From contig PNLP01000045.1 of assembly GCA_013823135.1 (NCBI GenBank), forward strand, positions 1-55,740: a DNA stretch of 55,740 nt, read 5' to 3'. Below the pieces are notes generated by a model. It was given only the letters and a program-made list of their open reading frames with translations. It did not search any database and was not told where the DNA came from. This document shows positions 50,701 to 55,740 of this stretch, piece after piece. Made by a program: the position numbers and the translations under genes. The stretch comes from Planctomycetaceae bacterium (lineage in GTDB: Bacteria > Planctomycetota > Planctomycetia > Gemmatales > Gemmataceae). The first letter of the stretch is position 1. Every line of letters starts with the position of its first letter.

Positions 50701-51116
50701 ACGCCGCCACGGGTTGGGCAACGGCACCGCGGTTCGGGCAGGACAACGCCGCGTTGTTCAAGTTCGACAAGCCCGTGAACGGCGCTGCCGGTGTCGCGTT
50801 CACCGCCGTTCTCGATCACCGCTTTGGCACGAGCCACGTGATCGGGAAGTTCCGCCTCTCGGTGACCACAGATGCGAACCCGAAAGTCGGCAGCCCGCTC
50901 ACCCCGGAACAGGCCGCACTCCTCGAAGTCGCTGAGGAGAAGCGGACGCCCGACCAGAAGGCAAAGTTGCGAGCAATGTACCTGGCTCAGGACAAGGAGT
51001 ATCAGCGGCTCGCGGCCGACGCGGCGAACGCACCGCCGGCCGATGCTCGCGTGCTGGGTGCGCAAGACCTCGTGTGGGCGCTCATCAACAACCCGGCGTT
51101 CCTGTTCAACCATTGA
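47766..51116 (+). CDS. DUF1549/DUF1553 cytochrome protein with Ig-like domains
   Basis: 1116 residues. A signal peptide (MTLHRYLVAGALLFACGVPAFA) is followed by an Ig-like beta region (about 30-120), a heme-type motif with a four-residue spacer (CNQGTCHG, residues 136-142), a BIG2-like domain (TSIEVFPKNPTVSRLGQKQQ, about 235-320), a DUF1549 domain (about 335-520, with CNKCHDHPFERW near 486), a DUF1553 domain (about 590-850) and a C-terminal ligand-binding-like part (about 870-1060). It is exported; the reaction is unknown. It is encoded directly after the WD40 cytochrome and completes the third cassette. ATG 47766 begins the signal peptide and is preceded by CTCCC without a Shine-Dalgarno. Confidence 0.92.
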   Translation: MTLHRYLVAGALLFACGVPAFAQEKIPDGAKVTKLDVRPTQIELSGPFTYSQLLVTATLDNGETMDATRIAAMTTKPGLVTLTNGLVRPTADGKDDITMSLGGQTVKVPLNISGFKAEKLVSFVTDVQPALSKLGCNQGTCHGAQAGKNGFKLSLRGYDSIFDYRALTDDLEGRRFNRAAPEKSLMLLKTAGAVPHQGGVITQPGDPNYELIRRWIEQGVKLDLDAVRVTSIEVFPKNPTVSRLGQKQQFAVLATYSDSRVRDVTAEAFIESSNTEVATADKTGLVTVLRRGESTMLARYEGAYAASTVIAMGDRSGFTWEPRAVHNFIDELVDAKLQKVKVQASPLANDSEFIRRVYLDLTGLPPSVEEVRAFLADKSDTKAKRDKLIDTLVGSDAFVEHWTNKWADLLQVNSKFLGGGGAASFRKWIHDRVAENMPYDKFAYAILTASGSNIENPPASYYKVLRAADAAMENTTQLFLAVRFNCNKCHDHPFERWTQDQYYNLASYFAQVGRAEDPKFKGQKIGGTAVEGALPLVEVITDAKGGEITHARTNEVAKPKFPYPAGVQAQANELRRVQAARWITSPDNPYFAKSYVNRLWGYLLGVGIIEPLDDIRAGNPATNPALLDKLTEEFVKSGFDVRAAIKAICKSRTYQLSIATNKWNKDDEINYSHAFARRLPAEVLFDTIHKATGSISRLPGLPAGARAAQLVDGNVELPGGFLDLLGKPVRESACECERTGGLNLGPILAMVNGPIVGEAVRDPNNRINKLALTEKDDAKLVDEIYLSVLNRLPNAKERDNGIAAVRGAADDHEKMLTEFKPKVAAFEAYQATLNDKQKSWETGLLNQKPTAWTTLEVLKAESKHGAPANAKPGATLTINKDGSILASGKTDAIDIYTVTGSVKSEKPITAIRLEALADASLPVKGPGRAENGNFVLNEFRVSSKALDKPDAAETKIKLTSVGQLFQQDGFVAAQAVDGNAATGWATAPRFGQDNAALFKFDKPVNGAAGVAFTAVLDHRFGTSHVIGKFRLSVTTDANPKVGSPLTPEQAALLEVAEEKRTPDQKAKLRAMYLAQDKEYQRLAADAANAPPADARVLGAQDLVWALINNPAFLFNH

Positions 51117-51125
51117 GCCAACAGC

Positions 51126-51179
51126 TTAGCCGCGACCGAAGGGAGCGCGTGTTCACGCGATCCCTTCGGTCGCGGCTAA
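51126..51179. repeat. 26-bp palindrome just upstream of the pilT-like gene
   Basis: Arms 51126-51151 and 51154-51179 match at 25 of 26 positions around a 2-base loop (TTAGCCGCGACCGAAGGGA type). It begins 10 bases after the stop of the DUF1549/1553 gene and ends 11 bases before the pilT-like ATG, where it may end the upstream transcript and would reduce access to the start in any read-through RNA. Confidence 0.85.
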
Positions 51180-51190
51180 ACGGGTGTGCC

Positions 51191-52273
51191 ATGTCCAACC
51201 CCGTCGTTCACGAGAAACTGCGCCGGTGGCTCGAATGGGCTGTGCAGGTCGGCGCGTCCGACCTCCATGTGATCGTGGGACATCCACCCACGATTCGGCT
51301 CAACGGCAGCCTCACGGAACTCATGGAGCCGCCACTCGCATCCGAAGATGCGGAGCCGATGTTCGCGGGTCTCTGTACAAGCGAAACACTCGCCAACTTC
51401 CAGCAAAGTCGCAACGCCGACTTCTCGTTCTCGTCCATCGTCGAAGGCCGGCCCGCTCGGTTCCGGGCATCGCTGTTCCACGCGGGGAAGTTCCCAGGCG
51501 GTTGCTTCCGCGTCATCCCCGGCACGATCCCCAGCTTCGAGTGGGCAGGCTTGCCAACCCCGCTCGTGGCCCGACTCGTGGGGTTGCGTGACGGGCTCGT
51601 GATCGTCACGGGCGCGACCGGGTCCGGCAAAACCACGACTCTCGCGATGATCGTCAACGCACTGAACGAAGGCGGCGGATGCCGGATCATCACGGTCGAG
51701 GAACCGGTTGAGTATGTCTTCCCGCGTGCGGTCAATTCCGTGGTCACGCAGCGAGAGGTCGGGCTCGACGTGCTGACGTTCGCGGACGGGCTGAAGTACG
51801 GGCTCCGCCAGGATCCGGACGTGATTCTCGTGGGCGAAATCCGCGACCGCGAAACGGCACAGATGTGCCTCAGCGCCGCCGAGACGGGGCACCTCGTTTT
51901 CACGACGCTGCACACGCGCGACGCCAAGGGCGCGGTCACACGCTTCCCAGACTTCTTCCCGCAAGACGCGCAATCGGTGGTGCGGGCACAACTCGCGCTG
52001 AGCTTGCGGGCCGTCGTGTGCCAGCGGTTATTGGCCGACACGGAACGCGGCGGCAAGCGGCACCTGGCGCTGGAAGTGTTGTGGAACACGCACCCGATCG
52101 CCAACGCCATCCGGCAGGGGAAGACCGAGAGCATCGACAACTATCTGCTCACGGGCCGCGACGAGGGGATGCTGAGCTTCGACGAGTCTGTTCGGCAACT
52201 GCTGAGGGCGGGCAAGATCACCCGGCAGACCGCCGAGCAAAACGTGAACGACGTGACCGTGCTCTATCGGTGA
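51191..52273 (+). CDS. PilT-type twitching/retraction ATPase
   Basis: 360 residues, PilT length. It would power pilus retraction or related type II/IV machinery at the inner membrane. N-terminal PAS-like part includes GASDLHVIVGHPPTIRLNG; Walker A VTGATGSGKTTTLAMI (about residues 138-152), the Asp box ITVEEPVEYVF, Walker B DPDVILVGEIRDRET and the His box GHLVFTTLHTRDAKGAV are intact. ATG 51191 is chosen because it starts the conserved fold; a longer frame from 51074 passes through the upstream palindrome. No other pilus gene adjoins. The stop is followed by a palindrome that carries an inserted 261-bp element. Confidence 0.95.
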   Translation: MSNPVVHEKLRRWLEWAVQVGASDLHVIVGHPPTIRLNGSLTELMEPPLASEDAEPMFAGLCTSETLANFQQSRNADFSFSSIVEGRPARFRASLFHAGKFPGGCFRVIPGTIPSFEWAGLPTPLVARLVGLRDGLVIVTGATGSGKTTTLAMIVNALNEGGGCRIITVEEPVEYVFPRAVNSVVTQREVGLDVLTFADGLKYGLRQDPDVILVGEIRDRETAQMCLSAAETGHLVFTTLHTRDAKGAVTRFPDFFPQDAQSVVRAQLALSLRAVVCQRLLADTERGGKRHLALEVLWNTHPIANAIRQGKTESIDNYLLTGRDEGMLSFDESVRQLLRAGKITRQTAEQNVNDVTVLYR

Positions 52274-52288
52274 AACGTGTTGACTCCC

Positions 52289-52620
52289 ACGAGCCCGCAG
52301 CGCAAGCAAAGTTGGATTGCGATTCAACCCTTGCTCGCGCTTTGTGAAGTTGCGCTTCTGGTCGCGGATTGCGGGTCTTCAGCCTGAAAGGCTGTGACAA
52401 CATAGCCCAGGGCAAGACAACGAAGTAGTCGCAGCCCTGGGTTCGGTGTCCCAGTCAGCGTGCAGCCTGAAGGGCTGCGACATCGCGCATTGTCTCAGCC
52501 CTTCAGGCTGGAAAGCGGTCCCAGGGCGTTGCCCTGGGCTAGGTTGTCACACCCCTTCGGGGTGAAAACTAAAAAGCCACGCCCAATAGCGCAACTTCAA
52601 AACTCGCGCTGCGGGCTCGT
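52289..52620. repeat. Palindrome (AGCCCGCAGCGCAAGCAA family, copy 2) split by an inserted element
   Basis: The left arm 52289-52309 (ACGAGCCCGCAGCGCAAGCAA) pairs with a right arm broken in two: TTGCTCGCGCT at 52331-52341 and GCGGGCTCGT at 52611-52620. Removing 52342-52602 and one copy of CTCGCGCT restores a 21-base arm with 20 matches, the mismatch being G-U compatible. The palindrome is therefore older than the insertion. Confidence 0.85.
52342..52602. mobile_element. MITE-like 261-bp insertion with 23-bp terminal inverted repeats and 8-bp target duplication
   Basis: Ends are TTGTGAAGTTGCGCTTCTGG... and, read from the right, TTTTGAAGTTGCGCTATTGG..., matching at 19 of 23 positions. It is flanked by the direct repeat CTCGCGCT (52334-52341 and 52603-52610), as expected for a target-site duplication. 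It encodes no protein. Inside it are further inverted repeats: a 21-base pair with 20 matches built on TTGCCCTGGGCTA, CAGCCTGAAGGGCTG against its perfect complement, and ACCCC-TTC-GGGGT. The transposase is not in the window. This also accounts for the gene-free stretch 52274-52630. Confidence 0.8.
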
Positions 52621-52630
52621 TCAACCAACC

Positions 52631-53233
52631 TCACTTCCCGGCTTCCTTGATCGTCCACAGGTAAACGGTGTGTTCGCGGTCCACGGTCACCTTTTCCATC
52701 TTGTCTTCCTTCCAGTCGCCCATGTTGAAATCGTGCGACACGATGCGGGCGCCCGGCTTCAGCCCCTTCTGGAGAATCGGCCGCAGCTTCAGGTTCACGT
52801 CCGGCAGCAGGTACATGGTGACCACATCCACGTCCTTGAAGTCTTCCGGCGTCATCTTCAGCACGTCGCCCTGCTTGAAGGTCAGTTTCTTGATCTCATC
52901 TTCGGTCAGTTTCAAATCCTTGACGCGCTTCTCGCAATCCTTGAGACGTTCGGGGTTGAAGTCGATGCCGAGGCCACGCTTCGCCTTGAAATCCTTGACG
53001 GCTGCGATCGTAATGCGACCGTCGCCGCAACCGAGATCGTAAACCGTGTCGCCTTCCTTCACGGCGGCCAACTTCAGCATGGCTTTCACAACTTCGTCCT
53101 TCGTCGGGACGAACGGAACCACGATGTCGGGCCGATCGTCCTTCTTCTTGTCCTTGTCCTCGGCGGTAACCGCTGGATAGCTGGCCAGACCGGCGACGGC
53201 AACGCCTGCGAAAAGCAACGCGAACTTCCGCAT
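52631..53233 (-). CDS. Exported SAM-methyltransferase-like protein
   Basis: 200 residues. A clear signal peptide (MRKFALLFAGVAVAGLASYP then AVTA) is followed by a Lys/Asp-rich stretch and a class I methyltransferase fold: VYDLGCGDGRITIAAVK (residues 64-80) as the SAM-binding motif I, then LGIDFNPERLKDCEKRV as motif II with the acidic Asp, and GDVLKMTPEDFKDVDVVTMY. The fold looks intact but an exported protein would not normally meet S-adenosylmethionine. The ATG at 53233 begins the signal. Substrate unknown; a non-enzymatic or cytoplasmic role if the signal is uncleaved cannot be excluded. It is followed after the stop by the inserted repeat region and preceded by the kinase gene end (98-bp gap). 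Confidence 0.85.
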   Translation of the reverse strand: MRKFALLFAGVAVAGLASYPAVTAEDKDKKKDDRPDIVVPFVPTKDEVVKAMLKLAAVKEGDTVYDLGCGDGRITIAAVKDFKAKRGLGIDFNPERLKDCEKRVKDLKLTEDEIKKLTFKQGDVLKMTPEDFKDVDVVTMYLLPDVNLKLRPILQKGLKPGARIVSHDFNMGDWKEDKMEKVTVDREHTVYLWTIKEAGK

Positions 53234-53331
53234 GATGTGGAACTCCCTTGGTGACTGAGTCGTACCCGAACGGGCAGGGAGGATTATGCTCCCGAAGTCG
53301 TGAATAGTCCAGCAGCAATGATTGTGAGTTG

Positions 53332-55740
53332 CTAGCGTCCCAGTCGGAATCCGATCAGGGCCAGGACCGAACCCAGCATCAAGCCGACGTGATCGGCGTG
53401 GAATGGTTCAACCGTTCGAATGCCGTACTGGTGGCCGATCGCCACAATCGCGGCACCCAGAAGTGCGAAGATGGACATGATGTTACCGCGATAGAACAGC
53501 GATGCCAACATGAGCAGACCCGCGACGCCCGTGTTCCAGCTATCAACCCAGTTGGTCGCGACGGGGGGAATACCCGCGATTACGAGCGGTGTCGTGGGGC
53601 GACGGAGTGTCTCCGCTGCGGAGTCCTGCAGTGCCGTGAAGTCGCGGGTATCGACGGCCTGTCGTTGCACTTCCGCACCGGGCATCAGTGCGTTCTGCTT
53701 CACCCAGAGCGCGCAGCCACCGAGGAGAACAATCGCGAGCAAGGCCCGGACGTGGGGACCGACGACCAACTTGATCAATGGGCCGAACACATCGCGGCGT
53801 TGCGAAGGTCCCGCGTTCAGATTGAGGTCGTGAGCGGCGGCGACCGCCTGGCGGACGTTCACCGGGGGAGCAGGCATGACTGCCGGGCTGGCAACCTTGA
53901 CGCGTTCTTCCTCGGCTTCACGAACATGGACCGCAGCCTTGACCATCGCCTCGGCGGTCGCCTTCGCGGTGTTATCGGCCGCGTCGGGGGCGACCCCGGC
54001 CGCGAGGAGGTTCGCGCGTTCCACGGCGAGCAAGAGACGCTGCTCGCGGGCGGCTTTCCGGGCTTTTTCGATTCGATCCATCAGCGCAATGATCGGTTCT
54101 CGCCAGGCCGCGTGTTTCTCGCGGATACCGGCCGAACCACCCCGCAAGAGGACCGCTCGCGTATGGAGCTTCGCCTCATACCCGAAAATCGCCTCGAAGA
54201 ATTCCTCCCAGTCGCGGCCGGCGTACTTGGCCACGAACTGGGCGATCTCGTCTTCGTCGAGCGCCTGCATTCGGAGACGCCGGAGGAGTCGTTCGGTGGC
54301 GTCGATCTGGGGCTTCCGTTGTTGATCCAGTTTGCGATCCAACGTGTAGTGAAGTGCGAAGGCGAGCATGGTCCCCACGATCCCGAACCCGGCCCAGATC
54401 CAGAACTGGTCGAGCATCGCGAGCATGACTGCGAACAAGGCCAAACTCGCGGTTCCCACGGCCCAGTCGCCCCACGAAAGCCCGAGCAGGAATTGCTTCG
54501 TGCGGGTGAACAGGAACCCGCGACGCGAGATTCCGTCGACGACGAAGTACGCGAGTGACGCCTGGATTACCAGCCCCACGAGGCCGAAAGCCCACGACGC
54601 CCGGCCGAAGAAGGTGAGGAGCAGGGCACTAATGGCTGCGACGGCGACGAAGCCTTTGAGCACGCGGCCCCGCAGCACTGCTGCCGGGGCGGAGTTGAAC
54701 TGCGTTACGAACTTCTCGAGTTGCGTGATTTGCTCGTCGTGCGGCGAGAAGGTTCCCGTGAAGTTGATGCCCAGCCACATTTCAAGCGTGCGGATGACCT
54801 CGTCCATTGTCTGGAACCGGTCTTCCGCGTTCTTCTCCATCATCCGCTGGATGATGGCGGACACTTCCTTGGGCAACCGCGAGACGATTTGCTCCGGGGG
54901 CACGAGCGGATCATAGGCGTGCTTCGACATCAACTCCATCGCGGTGTTGCCGTCGAAAGGCGGTCGCCCCGTCACGAGGACGTAAAGGGTACAGCCCAGG
55001 GAGTAGATATCAGCGCGATGATCGACGGAGGCCGCATCGCGGCATTGTTCGGGCGACATGTAGGCGGGAGTACCGAGAGCGATCTTCGCTCCGGTCATCT
55101 GCATGGGAGCCGCAGGTTGGCCGCTGTGGGAGCTTTCGTCGAGGCGATCGTCGTCGCGCTCCGTGGTGGGCGTTTTCACAAGTCCTAGGTCGGCGACTTT
55201 CACCAAACCATGTTCACCGAGGAGTAGGTTGTCGGGCTTCACGTCGCGGTGAATCATGCCGCGGTCGTGCGCGTGCTTGAGCCCGCGGGCTGCCTGGAGG
55301 ATGTAGCCGACCGCGGTTTCCGGGTTGAGTTTCCCCTGCGACTTGACGATATCAGCGAGCGACTTGCCGCGGACATACTCCATGCTGAAGAAGCGTGTGC
55401 CGCCCACTTCGCCAATATCGTGGATCTGGACGATGTTCGGGTGCGAGAGTTGTGCAGAGGCATAGGCTTCGCGCGTGAAGCGGGCGACGAACACCGGGTC
55501 GGCCGCCCACTTGTTGCTCATCACCTTGAGCGCGACGTGGCGGTCGAGTGAAAGCTGCCGTGCGAGGTAGACCGAGCCCATGCCGCCACGACCGAGCTCC
55601 CGTTCCAGTTCGTAACCCTTCACAACCGTCTTCGGCTTGAGCGTAATCTCCTTGCCGGGTGTCGGGCGAGGAGTTGGGGCTGGTGCGTTTTTGGGACTCG
55701 GCGGGGCAGGTGCGGCTCCCGTGCCAGGTGCGACTCCGGC
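53332..55740 (-). CDS. Ser/Thr protein kinase with multi-span C-terminal part (5' end beyond window)
   Basis: At least 802 codons; the frame is open to the right edge, so the N-terminus is missing. The first visible 39 residues are Pro/Ala-rich, then the kinase begins YELERELGRGGMGSVYLAR. Motifs intact: Lys in HVALKVM, HRDVKPDNLLLG, DLG (in place of DFG) in VKVADLGLVKT, and TPAYMSPEQCRD. After the kinase domain come about five hydrophobic segments, e.g. FVAVAAISALLLTFFG, GTASLALFAVMLAMLDQFW, LLAIVLLGGCALWV and VGLMLGSVLALIGFRLG, separated by a long basic-acidic cytoplasmic-type region (about 55 kDa total visible). GTG 55623 is a possible internal start, but the continuous open frame and coding character upstream argue that translation begins outside. 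Inner-membrane kinase; the sensed signal is unknown. Confidence 0.93.
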   Translation of the reverse strand, partial: AGVAPGTGAAPAPPSPKNAPAPTPRPTPGKEITLKPKTVVKGYELERELGRGGMGSVYLARQLSLDRHVALKVMSNKWAADPVFVARFTREAYASAQLSHPNIVQIHDIGEVGGTRFFSMEYVRGKSLADIVKSQGKLNPETAVGYILQAARGLKHAHDRGMIHRDVKPDNLLLGEHGLVKVADLGLVKTPTTERDDDRLDESSHSGQPAAPMQMTGAKIALGTPAYMSPEQCRDAASVDHRADIYSLGCTLYVLVTGRPPFDGNTAMELMSKHAYDPLVPPEQIVSRLPKEVSAIIQRMMEKNAEDRFQTMDEVIRTLEMWLGINFTGTFSPHDEQITQLEKFVTQFNSAPAAVLRGRVLKGFVAVAAISALLLTFFGRASWAFGLVGLVIQASLAYFVVDGISRRGFLFTRTKQFLLGLSWGDWAVGTASLALFAVMLAMLDQFWIWAGFGIVGTMLAFALHYTLDRKLDQQRKPQIDATERLLRRLRMQALDEDEIAQFVAKYAGRDWEEFFEAIFGYEAKLHTRAVLLRGGSAGIREKHAAWREPIIALMDRIEKARKAAREQRLLLAVERANLLAAGVAPDAADNTAKATAEAMVKAAVHVREAEEERVKVASPAVMPAPPVNVRQAVAAAHDLNLNAGPSQRRDVFGPLIKLVVGPHVRALLAIVLLGGCALWVKQNALMPGAEVQRQAVDTRDFTALQDSAAETLRRPTTPLVIAGIPPVATNWVDSWNTGVAGLLMLASLFYRGNIMSIFALLGAAIVAIGHQYGIRTVEPFHADHVGLMLGSVLALIGFRLGR

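Noticed and set aside
48864..51113. 749-codon minus-strand frame opposite the third DUF1549/1553 gene
   Set aside because: Composition is that of a shadow frame; no motif, no ribosome-binding site.
52342..52602. Reading the repeat-dense stretch as a CRISPR array
   Set aside because: The units are inverted and of different lengths, without regular spacers, and are better explained as an inserted element with terminal inverted repeats.

Overview
The window reads as chromosomal DNA of a planctomycete, most likely a Gemmata-type member of the Gemmataceae. This rests on gene content: secreted c-type cytochrome proteins of the DUF1549/DUF1553, DUF1592 and WD40 types, their Tat-exported DUF1501 and DUF1552 partners, a leucine-rich-repeat protein with the Gemmata-type N-terminal repeat-companion domain, a BBP7-type barrel protein, a multi-membrane-span Ser/Thr kinase, and high GC with weak Shine-Dalgarno use. 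No rRNA, tRNA, prophage, CRISPR array or complete transposase gene was recognised.

Layout. 1-530 has no convincing gene. 531-5853: a GGDEF/EAL signalling protein, then a CpaE/TadZ-like protein, facing a convergent CpaF/TadA secretion ATPase. 6579-19257: ThuA-like protein, a DUF1549/1553 + DUF1501 pair, an unknown secreted protein, a DUF1592 + DUF1552 pair, and two related secreted proteins of unknown function. 19272-22754: MsrB with a small partner, a cytochrome/copper-monooxygenase/redoxin fusion, and a small secreted protein. 23523-27161: an arsenic operon arsR-arsD-arsA-aquaporin-arsC with two matching candidate ArsR operators and no efflux permease. 27224-34043: RND pump and adaptor divergent from their outer-membrane factor. 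34068-36065: a small protein, a glycosyltransferase and a short-chain dehydrogenase. 36138-40853: large subunit of glutamate synthase. 41035-45839: LRR protein, an unknown, a nucleotide-sugar dehydrogenase and a BBP7 protein. 46191-51116: third cytochrome cassette (WD40 cytochrome + DUF1549/1553). 51191-52273: PilT-like ATPase. 52631-55740: exported methyltransferase-like protein and a kinase that runs off the right edge.

The most unusual layer is intergenic. Many spacers hold a long, near-perfect palindrome, and none was found inside a gene. Six elements differ completely in their stems but share the same outer heptamer GCTCGCC (GGCGAGC on the other arm); in the paired ones each arm can also fold by itself. 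This is the architecture of REP/REPIN elements, but with stems that differ at every locus. In the spacer after pilT a 261-bp MITE-like sequence, with imperfect 23-bp terminal inverted repeats and an 8-bp target duplication, has inserted into an arm of another palindrome; removing it restores a 21-bp stem with one mismatch.

Functionally, the window combines extracytoplasmic redox/degradation cassettes of unknown substrate, metalloid resistance, efflux, pilus or Tad-type secretion ATPases, and surface or polysaccharide functions. Starts were chosen from signal peptides, conserved domain starts and ribosome-binding sites. All functional statements are from reading motifs by eye; no database search was possible.
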